Below are positions 7,795 through 17,877 of a stretch of 64,000 bases of DNA, one piece after another. This stretch comes from Gallionellaceae bacterium (GTDB taxonomy: Bacteria > Pseudomonadota > Gammaproteobacteria > Burkholderiales > Gallionellaceae), in contig VFLG01000035.1 of assembly GCA_009885195.1 (NCBI GenBank), positions 18,531-82,530 of the forward strand. Direction: 5' to 3'. Both the position numbers and the translations under genes were made by a program. The notes under the pieces were generated by a model that was not told the origin of the DNA, ran no database searches, and worked only from the letters and a program-made list of their open reading frames with translations. How positions within the stretch are numbered: the first letter of the stretch is position 1; every line of letters begins with the position of its first letter.

Positions 7795-10263
7795 CTATCC
7801 CAAAACCGCCACCATCTCCGCTATTACCCTTAGCTCCCCCGCTTCCTGCCCATTCAAAACAATAGGCTCGTAACCTGGTGATGTTGTATCGGGTTTAAGT
7901 ATTATTTTTTTGTGCTGCCAGCCGCCATCGTCATGGCTTGATTTTTCGCTCTCATACACTTTGATTGTGTAGTGGCCACCTGTGTCTATATCATCGATAT
8001 CCCGATGCTGCACCAATACAACCTTGCCTTGCCGGGTGCCACTCGGCGCAAGTTTAAACAAGCACCATGATCCGTTTGGTATACGCCGATTCATTGATTC
8101 GCCCACTACTTTTGCTACAAACAACCCGGCTTGGGGTCTAAAAGCCTCCGGTAGCTCTACCCAGTCATACTGCTCGATTGCACCATCTTTTGGCACTTCA
8201 TTTACTTCCTGTGAACCACTGAACTGACCTGCGGCAATCGCCAAGTCATAAATGGGCACGCTGTTCTGGTAAGGTTTTACATCCTTCGCGTTCAATATTC
8301 TTAAAGTTAAACCGGGGAATGTACTGACGACTTCCTGTTGCGCAACATCAAATGTGTGTGCGGTAGCTACTTGATCAATAATTTCACTGCTTTCATGTTC
8401 CGCACCTATTCGCTCTTTGAAATATGCATTGGTCTCTGGGTCTGTGCAAAAAATGTAACATCCCTTGCTGCCTCGCGTCATCAAGGTTCTGTATGTATTC
8501 TTGATGATGACTTCCGCCTTTTCCTTCGCATCGGCAGGATTTTCCTTGAAAAGTTTTTTGAAGCCCTTGATGGATGAATCGGTTTTAGCGCGCTTTTCTG
8601 CACTAACTGCTACCCGCCCTTCCCGTACTATAAAATCAGGCCCGATGATTACGCCTACATAATCCATCTCCAGCCCTTGGCATGTATGGATGCACCCAAC
8701 CTCAGTGACAGATTCCGGTTTAAGTATCCACAGATTTCCATCGCTTGCCAGATTCCACTTCATCGCAAAATCATGTTCTTTAATGGTGATATCTTTTAGC
8801 GAATTATCATTTTTGTTTTTACTTATCCAGTCCCAGCAATATCCCGCAACTAGCCGTGCCTTGTTATTGATCCGATTCTTTCTGTAGATCGCATCTCGCA
8901 GCTCATTTGGCGAATCAAAAACCTTGAAATCATAATTAATTCCGTCCAGCGTTTCATTTGCTGTCTCTTTTATTTGCAACGAATTGTCCACCCATGCAAG
9001 GTAGCCATCTGATCCGTTGCAGCGAAACTGTGATTGCAGCACCAGCTCGTGAACTCGCGCCCCTAATTTAATAGCCCACTTTTTGATCTCATCGTTTTCA
9101 CCAATATCTCGCATCGTCACTCTTTGATCTTCATCAAGAAAAAATATGCTGAATTTAGAGGACGCAATAATTTCCTTTATCTGGTTCTCGCCCAAGTTTT
9201 GAAACATGCCAGATTTTTCATTGAGCCTGTGCGCTTCATCAACAATAAGCACATCAAATGTGTTCGCCTCGGTTTCGGTGAATGAGCCAGAGCCTTTGAA
9301 GAGGTTGTTGATATGGCTTTTCTTGAAGGAGCCAACCAGCTTGCTGGCGTATACATCGCGGGGTGCGGAATTCTTGGTGACATATTGAGCGAGCAGCTGT
9401 CTTTTGGTGAACTCGACAAGCAAGTTCACAGCAACAACTGATTTACCGGTGCCAGGCCCGCCTTGAACAATCAAAACATGTTTGTTTTTAACTGTGGATT
9501 TGTTGGATAGATCTATAGCAGTTTCATAGACAATCTTTTGATCATCTATCATCAAAAACTCTTGATTGCCTTTAAGCAGGGATTCAAGTTTGTCGGCAAG
9601 GTTCTTGGATGGCCTGATCTTGCCGTTATCAATCCGATACATGATGTTATCGGAGTCGCCATATTTGACGTACTTCTTGATGAATTCAGTGAGCTTCTTT
9701 GCATCCTTTCTTAAGAATGCTGGCGCCTTTTCAGTATGCTCATTGTAAAAATGATCATTAATTGCCTCATCGGATATGCAGTTATGAAGATATGCACAGG
9801 GTTTAAGCAGGATATTTTCTGTTGTTACCGCTTCATTGAAGTCTTCCAGCAATGCGGCATATACCCATGCCTGATATGACGGGTGGCTAACCTCGCGCAC
9901 CCCTTTCCCCATAAATGTAGTAACAATGCCATCTTTGCTGGTGGCTTTTGCTTCAGCCCATTGCTTAAGCTCAATGATGATCGCGGTATTGACCTTATTT
10001 TCACCTTTCCCGGTCAAGATAAAATCGATGCGCTTGGAAGTTTGAGGCAGCCGGTATTCAATAGACACACCGGCATCATTGGGAATGCCGCCGTCCATAA
10101 TAATCTGGCTCATATACATCATGGAGTTTCTCCATGATGCTATTTCATTAGCAGATGTTGAATGACCGAGGTTGCGCTTGAAGGCTTCCAGAATTTTTTC
10201 TTCGATGATATTGGACTGGACATCGTCCATGAAATCCAGCTTGTTGGCTGTATAGACCAACAT
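7795..10263 (-). CDS. DUF2075 (Schlafen-type) helicase-nuclease fused to a C-terminal S24/LexA-like peptidase
   Basis: PD-(D/E)XK-like IDFILTGKGENKVNTAIIIELKQW; Walker A VLIVQGGPGTGKSVVAV; Walker B VLIVDEAHRL; C-terminal VVGESMNRRIPNGSWCLF...HYTIKVYESEK...KKIILKPDTTSPGYEPIVL typical of LexA/UmuD/phage repressor peptidases. Confidence 0.88.
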   Translation of the reverse strand: MLVYTANKLDFMDDVQSNIIEEKILEAFKRNLGHSTSANEIASWRNSMMYMSQIIMDGGIPNDAGVSIEYRLPQTSKRIDFILTGKGENKVNTAIIIELKQWAEAKATSKDGIVTTFMGKGVREVSHPSYQAWVYAALLEDFNEAVTTENILLKPCAYLHNCISDEAINDHFYNEHTEKAPAFLRKDAKKLTEFIKKYVKYGDSDNIMYRIDNGKIRPSKNLADKLESLLKGNQEFLMIDDQKIVYETAIDLSNKSTVKNKHVLIVQGGPGTGKSVVAVNLLVEFTKRQLLAQYVTKNSAPRDVYASKLVGSFKKSHINNLFKGSGSFTETEANTFDVLIVDEAHRLNEKSGMFQNLGENQIKEIIASSKFSIFFLDEDQRVTMRDIGENDEIKKWAIKLGARVHELVLQSQFRCNGSDGYLAWVDNSLQIKETANETLDGINYDFKVFDSPNELRDAIYRKNRINNKARLVAGYCWDWISKNKNDNSLKDITIKEHDFAMKWNLASDGNLWILKPESVTEVGCIHTCQGLEMDYVGVIIGPDFIVREGRVAVSAEKRAKTDSSIKGFKKLFKENPADAKEKAEVIIKNTYRTLMTRGSKGCYIFCTDPETNAYFKERIGAEHESSEIIDQVATAHTFDVAQQEVVSTFPGLTLRILNAKDVKPYQNSVPIYDLAIAAGQFSGSQEVNEVPKDGAIEQYDWVELPEAFRPQAGLFVAKVVGESMNRRIPNGSWCLFKLAPSGTRQGKVVLVQHRDIDDIDTGGHYTIKVYESEKSSHDDGGWQHKKIILKPDTTSPGYEPIVLNGQEAGELRVIAEMVAVLG

Positions 10264-10301
10264 GATATTAGAGCCGCCTATTGACCAATTTGAAGATCAT
10301 G

Positions 10302-10652
10302 TCATTTGTACTCGGTATATTTCCTGGAGCTGCCACGGACTTTTTCATGTGGATATTTCACAGCATTGGCATCCATCTTTTTGCTTGCCGCGTCCAGCAG
10401 GTCAATATTTAGTTTGTCTGCAATTCTAATCAGGTAAATTTGAATATCAGCCAACTCGTCCTGCACTTTTTTTAATTGTTCTTGCTCAAGCGATCTGGAT
10501 TGCTCTTCTGTGAGCCATTGGAAATGCTCAACAAGCTCTGCCGCTTCAACTATTAAAGCCATTGATAAGTTTTTTGGGGAATGGAATTGATCCCAATCCC
10601 GATCTTCAGCAAACTGCCGAAGGCGCACTTTAAGTTGCTCAACTTCATTCAT
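10302..10652 (-). CDS. MazG-like nucleotide pyrophosphohydrolase
   Basis: MNEVEQLKVRLRQFAEDRDWDQFHSPKNLSMALIVEAAELVEHFQW...DELADIQIYLIRIADKLNID; ExxE and ExxD-type MazG motifs. Confidence 0.9.
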   Translation of the reverse strand: MNEVEQLKVRLRQFAEDRDWDQFHSPKNLSMALIVEAAELVEHFQWLTEEQSRSLEQEQLKKVQDELADIQIYLIRIADKLNIDLLDAASKKMDANAVKYPHEKVRGSSRKYTEYK

Positions 10653-10724
10653 AATTAATTTTCCAGTTCTCAATTTTATTAGAGATAAATGGGGAAGTTT
10701 TATTAACTCGTTACGACTATCCTT

Positions 10725-12263
10725 CTAACTAACCGCGCGCCGCGAAAAATCCTTGGGCCTGAAACCCAGTGCCCAAAGCACAGAGAAATAAACCACGACA
10801 CCACCGATAACCAGTACAGACAACCGCAAAATGCGCGACCAGCCCGAACTGGTCAGCCAGCTTTGCTCGCTGCCCATGCCGAACCACAGCGTGAGCCCCA
10901 AAACCAGCATAGCGATGCACACCTTGAGGAAAAATTTCGCCCAGCCCGGTTCGGGTTGGTAGATGCCATGTTTGCGCAGGTAATAAAACAGGATCGCGGA
11001 ATTCAGGCACGCGCCCAGGCCGATCGACAAGGCCAGTCCGGCATGTTGTATCCAGCCGATGAACAGCGCATTCATCGCCTGGGTCGCCAGCAAGGTGACG
11101 ATGCCGATCTTCACCGGGGTCTTGATGTCCTGCCGCGCGTAAAAACCCGGCGCGAGTATTTTCACCAGTATCAACCCGACCAACCCGATGCTGTAGCCGA
11201 TCAACGCCCGGCTGGTCATCATGACATCGTGTGCAGAAAACGCGCCGTGTTGAAAGAAGGTCGCCAGCAACGGCACGGAGATCATGCCCAGCGCCAGCGC
11301 GGCGGGCAGGGTCAACATGATGGTCAGGCGCAAGCCCCAATCCAGCAGCCGGGAATATTCCACCGTGTTGTTGCTGGCATAGCATTGGGATAGCGAGGGC
11401 AGCAAAATCGTGCTGATAGCCACACCCAGAATACCGGTGGGGAACTCCATCAGCCGGTCCGCGTAATACAGCCAGGACACGCTGCCCGCCACCAGGAACG
11501 AAGCGAAGATGGTGTTGATGATCAGGCTGATCTGGGCGATGGACACACCGAATACTGCCGGTCCCATTTGTTTGATGACGCGCCGCATGCCTGGGTCTTT
11601 AAGGCTGAAGCGGATGCTCGGCAACATACCGATTTTTTTCAGGAACGGAATTTGAAACGCGAGCTGCACAAAACCCGCGATGAACCATGCCCACGCCATA
11701 CCCATGATAGGCTGGTCGAAATAAGGCACCGCCCACAACGCACCGCCTATCAAACAGGTATTCAAAAGTATCGGCGCAAATGCGGGAACCCAGAATTTAT
11801 TATAGGTGTTGAGTATGCCCGCCGCCACCGCCACCAGCGAGATGAAGAAGATATACGGCGAGGTGATTTGCAACATCTGCACGGTGAGGTCGAACTTGGC
11901 GGCATCTTTAACGAAGCCAGGCGCACTGATGTACACCAGTAGCGGCGCAGCGAGAATGCCGATCAGCGTGACCACAAACAGGATAATCGCCAGCATGGTG
12001 GTGACGTGATCCACCAGCAGCTTGGTGTCATCGTACCCGCGGCGGTTCTTGTATTCGCCGAAGATCGGCACGAACGCCTGAGAAAATGCCCCCTCGGCGA
12101 ACAACCGGCGTAACAAATTAGGAAGCTTGATGGCCACGAAGTATGCATCCGTCACCATGCCCGCACCGAATATCCGCGCGATCAGCACGTCGCGCGTAAA
12201 CGCGAGGATGCGCGAAACCAGCGTCAGGCTGCTGATGGTACCGAGAGCTCTAAGCAGGTTCAT
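10725..12263 (-). CDS. murJ: lipid II flippase MurJ (MviN)
   Basis: MNLLRALGTISSLTLVSRILAFTRDVLIARIFGAGMVTDAYFVAIKLPNLLRRLFAEGAFSQAFVPIF; 512 aa multi-TM. Confidence 0.96.
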   Translation of the reverse strand: MNLLRALGTISSLTLVSRILAFTRDVLIARIFGAGMVTDAYFVAIKLPNLLRRLFAEGAFSQAFVPIFGEYKNRRGYDDTKLLVDHVTTMLAIILFVVTLIGILAAPLLVYISAPGFVKDAAKFDLTVQMLQITSPYIFFISLVAVAAGILNTYNKFWVPAFAPILLNTCLIGGALWAVPYFDQPIMGMAWAWFIAGFVQLAFQIPFLKKIGMLPSIRFSLKDPGMRRVIKQMGPAVFGVSIAQISLIINTIFASFLVAGSVSWLYYADRLMEFPTGILGVAISTILLPSLSQCYASNNTVEYSRLLDWGLRLTIMLTLPAALALGMISVPLLATFFQHGAFSAHDVMMTSRALIGYSIGLVGLILVKILAPGFYARQDIKTPVKIGIVTLLATQAMNALFIGWIQHAGLALSIGLGACLNSAILFYYLRKHGIYQPEPGWAKFFLKVCIAMLVLGLTLWFGMGSEQSWLTSSGWSRILRLSVLVIGGVVVYFSVLWALGFRPKDFSRRAVS

Positions 12264-12307
12264 ACCTTAGCCGCAACAAATGCTCCACCCGAAATACGCA
12301 CATAGAA

Positions 12308-12667
12308 TTACCAGTTGTTGCGACGCGGGTCGCGACGATCTTTGCCGAAGGCCAAGTACTTACCGGTCCTTTCGCTATCACGGCTACCGCGCCCGGCGCG
12401 CACCATGAGACCATTGTCGGAAATATACCGCTTGATTATGCCGAAGGCCTCGGGGTTAACATCTTTCAGGGCAATGCGCACCACCAGAGACACATCCCCC
12501 TCGATTATATCCGTGCGAACATAAGAAGAATAATCCATGCTCCCACTCGACCCCGCTTTGGGCAAAGAGTCACGCAAGCGCTCGGCCCAGTCAGACGGCT
12601 CGAATATTTCCCCTTCCACAGTTATACCTTGCACCACGAATTCAGCAACATCGGATAGCATGTCCAC
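12308..12667 (-). CDS. DUF3579 family protein
   Basis: 119 aa; VQGITVEGEIFEPSDWAERL...GDVSLVVRIALKDVNPEAFGIIKRYISDNGLMVRAGRGSRD. Confidence 0.75.
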   Translation of the reverse strand: MDMLSDVAEFVVQGITVEGEIFEPSDWAERLRDSLPKAGSSGSMDYSSYVRTDIIEGDVSLVVRIALKDVNPEAFGIIKRYISDNGLMVRAGRGSRDSERTGKYLAFGKDRRDPRRNNW

Positions 12668-12849
12668 CTCTCTAAAATACTAAAGTTTGAATTATTTGCG
12701 CGGATACCATTGTTTTCTATCATACCATTACTGTCACTCACGGCAGCGGAGCAGCTCCACCAATGCGCCAACCCGCTTGTTTCAACCCGTAAATCTGGTA
12801 TTGTTGCCCGCCTTTACAATAAAGAATTAGGGCGAGAGATTATAGTCAA

Positions 12850-15486
12850 ATGGCTGAAGTAAGCGCAAAAAACACCCCTATGATGCAGCAGTACTTAGGC
12901 ATCAAGGCGCAGCACCCCGACATGCTGCTGTTCTACCGCATGGGGGACTTTTACGAGCTATTCCATGAGGATGCCGTGCGCGCCGCCAGGCTGCTCGACA
13001 TCACGCTCACCCAGCGCGGCGCCTCCAATGGCCAGCCAATCAAGATGGCGGGCGTACCCTATCACGCCGCCGAGCAATATCTGGCGCGGCTGGTCAAGCT
13101 GGGGGAGTCCGTTGCCATCTGCGAACAGATCGGCGACCCCGCCACCAGCAAAGGTCCGGTCGAGCGCAAGGTAATGCGCATCGTCACGCCCGGCACGCTG
13201 ACCGACTCCGCGCTGCTGGATGAGAAGCGCGACAGCCTGCTGCTGGCTGTGCACGAACGTCATGGCAAGCTAGGATTGTCCTGGCTGAACTTGGCTTCGG
13301 GGCAATTTTTCGTGTGCGAGACTTCCCCTGAAAACCTGTCTGCCGAACTGGAACGTCTGCAACCTTCCGAAATTCTGCACGCGGAAAATACTCGCCTGCA
13401 AACCAACAATCATGCGTCTCTCAAAATGCTGCCCGACTGGCATTTTGAACTGGACACCGCGCGGCGCGCGCTGTGCCAGCAATTCGCCACGCTCGACCTG
13501 GCCGGATTCGGTTGCGACGATTACAGCGCAGGACTGGAAGCGGCCGGGGCATTGCTTGGTTACGCCAGGCTCACGCAGGGTCAGGCCATCAGCCATATCC
13601 GCGCCTTGCAGGTGTACAGCGCGGACCGCTACGTTCGCATGGACGCCGCGACAAGGCGCAATCTGGAGATCACCCAGACGCTGCGCGGCGAGACTGCGCC
13701 TACCCTGCTGTCGCTGCTCGACACCTGCGCCACCAATATGGGCAGCCGCCTGCTCGCCAACTGGCTGCACCATCCGTTGCGCGATCGAGCTGCTTTGAAT
13801 GCAAGGCTGGATGCGGTAGATAAACTCGGCGAACTTCACCTCAAGGTGCACGAGCATCTCAAACCCTGCGTGGACGTGGAGCGCATCACCGCGCGCATCG
13901 CGTTGCGCAGCGCCCGCCCGCGCGACCTCTCCGGCTTGCGCGACACACTGCAAACTTTGCCGCAACTGCACGCCACGCTAGCTGGCTGCAATGTATCAGG
14001 TAGGGTGGGCAACCTCGTTGCCCACGCGGAATCCCGCACTAACGAACGCGTGGGCACAGAAACATGCCCACCCTACGCTGCCTGCGATGCTCCGCTCATT
14101 CAAGCGCTGGCCGACGCGCTGAAAGCCGATGCGCAGCTCGTCTCTATCCTGCAACGCTCGCTAAAACCCGAACCCTCCAGCGTATTAAGAGAGGGGGGCG
14201 TAATCGCCGACGGCTTCGACCCCGATCTGGACGAACTGCGCGGCATTCAGAACAACTGCGGCGATTTTCTGCTGCAACTGGAAGCGCGCGAGCGGGCGCG
14301 CAGCGGCATCGCCACGCTGAAAGTGGAATACAACCGCGTGCACGGTTTCTACATTGAGGTGACGCATGCGCAAAGCGCCAACGTGCCGGACGACTACCGC
14401 CGCCGCCAGACACTGAAGAACGCCGAGCGTTACATCACGCCGGAGCTCAAGACCTTCGAGGACAAGGCGTTGTCCGCCAACGACCGCGCGCGGGCACGCG
14501 AAAAATTTCTCTACGAACAACTACTCGACCAGCTCGCACCGTTCATCCCGCAACTGCAACGCATTGCTGCCGCCATCGCCGAGCTGGACGTGCTGACCAC
14601 CTTTGCCGAGCGTGCTGCCACGCTGAATTTCAGCGCGCCGCGATTCGTGGACGAACCCGTGCTGCGCATCAGCAAAGGACGGCATCCGGTGGTGGAAGCG
14701 CAAGTCGAGCAATTCACGCCGAACGATGCCACGCTCTCGGATGCGCGGCGCATGCTGCTGATCACCGGCCCGAACATGGGCGGCAAATCCACCTACATGC
14801 GCCAGGTCGCACTGATCGCGCTGCTCGCGCATGTCGGGTCTTTCGTGCCCGCGCAGCAGGCGGTGCTCGGCGAGATCGACCAGATATTCACCCGCATCGG
14901 CGCATCCGACGACCTCGCCAGCGGACGCTCCACCTTCATGGTCGAAATGACCGAGGCCGCCAACATCCTGCACAACGCCACCGAAAAAAGCCTAGTGCTG
15001 GTGGACGAAATCGGGCGCGGCACCTCCACCTTCGACGGCCTCGCCCTCGCTTACGCCATCGCGCGCCACCTGCTGGAAAAGAACCGCAGCTACACGCTGT
15101 TCGCCACGCACTATTTCGAACTGACGCGACTGTCGGAAGAATTCGCACAACTGTCCAACGTCCACCTCGCCGCCATCGAACACCAGCACAGCATCGTGTT
15201 CCTGCACAGCGTGAACGAAGGCGCGGCCAGCCAGAGCTACGGCCTGCAAGTCGCCGCGCTCGCAGGCGTGCCCAACGACGTCATCCGCGCCGCGAAGAAA
15301 CAACTGCTCAAGCTGGAACAAAACAGCGCCGCGCAGAGTCCGCAGGGCGACCTGTTCGACAGAAAACCGGAGATGCCAGAACCGAAAGAGCATCCGGTGT
15401 TGCAGTCATTGCGCGAGATGCAACCGGATGAGTTGAGTCCGAAGGAAGCGCTTGAGAGGCTGTATCAGTTGAAAAAACTGGTGTAG
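12850..15486 (+). CDS. mutS: DNA mismatch repair protein MutS
   Basis: [28 protein letters not shown]...[31 protein letters not shown]...[20 protein letters not shown]. Confidence 0.98.
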   Translation: MAEVSAKNTPMMQQYLGIKAQHPDMLLFYRMGDFYELFHEDAVRAARLLDITLTQRGASNGQPIKMAGVPYHAAEQYLARLVKLGESVAICEQIGDPATSKGPVERKVMRIVTPGTLTDSALLDEKRDSLLLAVHERHGKLGLSWLNLASGQFFVCETSPENLSAELERLQPSEILHAENTRLQTNNHASLKMLPDWHFELDTARRALCQQFATLDLAGFGCDDYSAGLEAAGALLGYARLTQGQAISHIRALQVYSADRYVRMDAATRRNLEITQTLRGETAPTLLSLLDTCATNMGSRLLANWLHHPLRDRAALNARLDAVDKLGELHLKVHEHLKPCVDVERITARIALRSARPRDLSGLRDTLQTLPQLHATLAGCNVSGRVGNLVAHAESRTNERVGTETCPPYAACDAPLIQALADALKADAQLVSILQRSLKPEPSSVLREGGVIADGFDPDLDELRGIQNNCGDFLLQLEARERARSGIATLKVEYNRVHGFYIEVTHAQSANVPDDYRRRQTLKNAERYITPELKTFEDKALSANDRARAREKFLYEQLLDQLAPFIPQLQRIAAAIAELDVLTTFAERAATLNFSAPRFVDEPVLRISKGRHPVVEAQVEQFTPNDATLSDARRMLLITGPNMGGKSTYMRQVALIALLAHVGSFVPAQQAVLGEIDQIFTRIGASDDLASGRSTFMVEMTEAANILHNATEKSLVLVDEIGRGTSTFDGLALAYAIARHLLEKNRSYTLFATHYFELTRLSEEFAQLSNVHLAAIEHQHSIVFLHSVNEGAASQSYGLQVAALAGVPNDVIRAAKKQLLKLEQNSAAQSPQGDLFDRKPEMPEPKEHPVLQSLREMQPDELSPKEALERLYQLKKLV
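14000..14076. repeat. REP-like double-hairpin element, family B (GTAGGGTGGGCA...TGCCCACCCTAC), in frame within mutS
   Basis: Perfect 12-bp outer inverted arms; inner hairpins GTGGGCAAC-ctc-GTTGCCCAC and GTGGGCA-cagaaaca-TGCCCAC. Confidence 0.9.
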
Positions 15487-15556
15487 CGCCAACCACTTGA
15501 TCTTCTTTCTGCACAAGTGTAAATTGCCGCATCGCCATCGATCAGGAATTCGTAAA

Positions 15557-15766
15557 ATGAGCACTGCCACCTTATCCAGCAAATATCAGCTTTCGCTGCC
15601 CAAGGCTCTGCGTGAAGCCATGCATCTCCAGCCCGGACAACAGTTTGAATTGATACCCACGGGTTCTGTTATCCAGCTAGTCCCTAAAACCTCCATCAAG
15701 AAACTGCGCGGCATTGCACGCGGGGCGAACCCTTCGCATTACCGGGATCGCAAGGATCGCGCCTGA
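15557..15766 (+). CDS. AbrB/MazE-type antitoxin (VapB)
   Basis: MSTATLSSKYQLSLPKALREAMHLQPGQQFELIPTGSVIQLVPK; overlaps the PIN toxin start. Confidence 0.88.
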   Translation: MSTATLSSKYQLSLPKALREAMHLQPGQQFELIPTGSVIQLVPKTSIKKLRGIARGANPSHYRDRKDRA

Positions 15767-16143
15767 TGTATCTGGTGGATACCTGCGGCTGGATCGAATG
15801 GATGACCGATTCGCCGCTATCGAAAAATTATTCGCGCTACCTGAACGCACCAGATTCCCTAATCGTCCCGACGCTCGTACAACATGAACTCTACAAATGG
15901 CTGTGCCGGGAAATAGACCAAACGGTCGCCTTATCCGCCATTGCGGCAACACAGACTGCGATCATTGTTCCGCTTGATACATCCATCGCGTTACTCGCGG
16001 CGGATATCGCCAAGGAATTCAAACTGGCGACAGCAGATGCCATCATCTACGCCACTGCGCGCCAATACCGCGCCACATTGGCCACCAGCGATGCGCACTT
16101 TGCCAATTTGCCACAGGTAAAATATTTTGAGAAGGGAAGCTGA
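15766..16143 (+). CDS. PIN-domain toxin (VapC)
   Basis: MYLVDTCGWIEWM...ATADAIIYATARQYRATLATSDAHFANLP. Confidence 0.93.
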   Translation: MYLVDTCGWIEWMTDSPLSKNYSRYLNAPDSLIVPTLVQHELYKWLCREIDQTVALSAIAATQTAIIVPLDTSIALLAADIAKEFKLATADAIIYATARQYRATLATSDAHFANLPQVKYFEKGS

Positions 16144-16268
16144 CCCTGTTAGCCTACCATCGCCAGCCGTGTGTACGCCGATGCCGACGCAACCGCTCGG
16201 CGGCATGTGGAAGTTGAGATTCATCGGTACGCAGCTTAGGAAAATACCGTGGTCTGTCCCTGAATATT

Positions 16269-17468
16269 TTGGAGATGCCTGAAATGAAACTCATTACCAC
16301 TAATGCCGAGCTAAAAAGCAACCTTTCTCGGCTTACGAAAAAGTACCCAAATATTGCATTTGCGGTCGCATGGGCATCGGCTGGCACAGAGATATTCGAA
16401 GAGTTAAGCGCAAACCGAAATCGCATCCGCAAAGCGGTAATCGGTACCCATTTCTATCAAACACATCCCGACGTTCTCGATACTTTCGTTGAATCAAATG
16501 ACGTTCGCTTCATCCTGCAACCGAGGGGCGTATTCCACCCAAAGGTTTACATCTTCTGGAATGAAAAGCACTGGGAAGTGTTGATGGGAAGTGCAAATCT
16601 AACTGCTGGAGCATTAAACAGGAACTCGGAAGCGATGGTCTTGTTTTCAAATGCCGATCAAGATGACTCATCTCTAAAAAATGAAGTCATAGATTTGATC
16701 GAGAACTATTGGGATGATGCTCGCACTATTAGCAAAGCTGGGGCAATCTCCTATCGCGCACTTTGGTCGAAACAGCAACCAGCCTTGCAGCGGCTATCTG
16801 GCCAGTATGGGCAAAGCACAAAGAACAAAGCACCGGCTGACTCCGCAATAATGTCTATGCCATGGACGCAATTTTTTGCCTCAGTTCAAAAGGACGCGCA
16901 TCACGGATTTGAGAAACGCTGTGACTTGCTTAAGCTAGTGCGCACTGCATTTGAAACCACCAAACAGTTTCAGAAAATGGAGCTTGGCTTACGGAAAACC
17001 ATCGCCGGGCTACCTACCGACTTTAATGAACACTGGGGTTGGTTCGGAAGTATGAGTGGTGCTGGCTACTATCATCAGGCCGTGAACGAAAACAACGCTC
17101 ACCTCTCGAATGCGCTGGATGAAATTCCACTAAATGGTTCTGTATCGCGAGAACACTACGAAGCCTATCTTGCAGAGTTCGTTAAAGCATTTCCTAACGG
17201 TAGGCATGGCATTGGTATTGCCAGTCGTTTGCTGGCGCTAAAACGACCAGATTACTTCGTTTGTTTTGATTCAAAGAACAAGAAGGAACTTTGCCAAGAC
17301 TTTGAGATAAAACAATCGGGCATGGACTACGAGCGTTATTGGGAAGAGATTATTGAGCGCATTATTGATTCTGCTTGGTGGAACGAACCTCGCCCAAAAA
17401 ATCCTTTGGCTCGCACCGTCTGGGATGGAAGGGCAGCAATGCTCGATGCCATCTTCTACAGACCGTGA
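16269..17468 (+). CDS. phospholipase D-family (nuclease-like) protein
   Basis: FHPKVYIFWNEKHWEVLMGSANLTAGALNRNSEAMVLF (HxK...GSxN); probable start MKLITTNAELK at about 16284. Confidence 0.75.
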   Translation: MEMPEMKLITTNAELKSNLSRLTKKYPNIAFAVAWASAGTEIFEELSANRNRIRKAVIGTHFYQTHPDVLDTFVESNDVRFILQPRGVFHPKVYIFWNEKHWEVLMGSANLTAGALNRNSEAMVLFSNADQDDSSLKNEVIDLIENYWDDARTISKAGAISYRALWSKQQPALQRLSGQYGQSTKNKAPADSAIMSMPWTQFFASVQKDAHHGFEKRCDLLKLVRTAFETTKQFQKMELGLRKTIAGLPTDFNEHWGWFGSMSGAGYYHQAVNENNAHLSNALDEIPLNGSVSREHYEAYLAEFVKAFPNGRHGIGIASRLLALKRPDYFVCFDSKNKKELCQDFEIKQSGMDYERYWEEIIERIIDSAWWNEPRPKNPLARTVWDGRAAMLDAIFYRP

Positions 17469-17479
17469 GGTACAGCCCG

Positions 17480-17552
17480 CGTAGGGCGCAATCGTTATTG
17501 CGCCGAATGAAAAACATCCGGTGCAATGCGCTTCGCTTATTGTCACCCTACG
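17480..17552. repeat. REP-like palindromic element, family C (GTAGGGCGCAAT...)
   Basis: cgtagggcgcaatcgttattgcgccg...cggtgcaatgcgcttcgcttattgtcaccctacg; begins about 12 nt after the PLD stop codon. Confidence 0.8.
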
Positions 17553-17877
17553 CCCAAGCCCGCGTCAGCAACTCATCCAGCGCGCCAGTGATGCGGTCGC
17601 CTTCTTCAGCGAATGTGGCTACCTTTTCGCCTAACTGATCGGTGGCGACGGATACGATTTCCAACGGGTGCAGTACCACTTCTATTCCTTCCACCGTAAA
17701 AGCCGGATTCAGCGCCGAGCCAACCAGCGCTGCGGCGTTATCCAGATTGCTACGGCGCACCAAAGGAATCACGACTCGGCGACGGTAGCTGTCGAACAGG
17801 GAAGATTGAACGATGACGACATAGGGAATGGCTTCCCGTTGTTTTCCGATATTCCGGTGAACGTCGAACTGTGCCAT
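17548..17877 (-). CDS. ccdB: CcdB family toxin
   Basis: MAQFDVHRNIGKQREAIPYVVIVQSSLFDSYRRRVVIPLVRR. Confidence 0.92.
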   Translation of the reverse strand: MAQFDVHRNIGKQREAIPYVVIVQSSLFDSYRRRVVIPLVRRSNLDNAAALVGSALNPAFTVEGIEVVLHPLEIVSVATDQLGEKVATFAEEGDRITGALDELLTRAWA

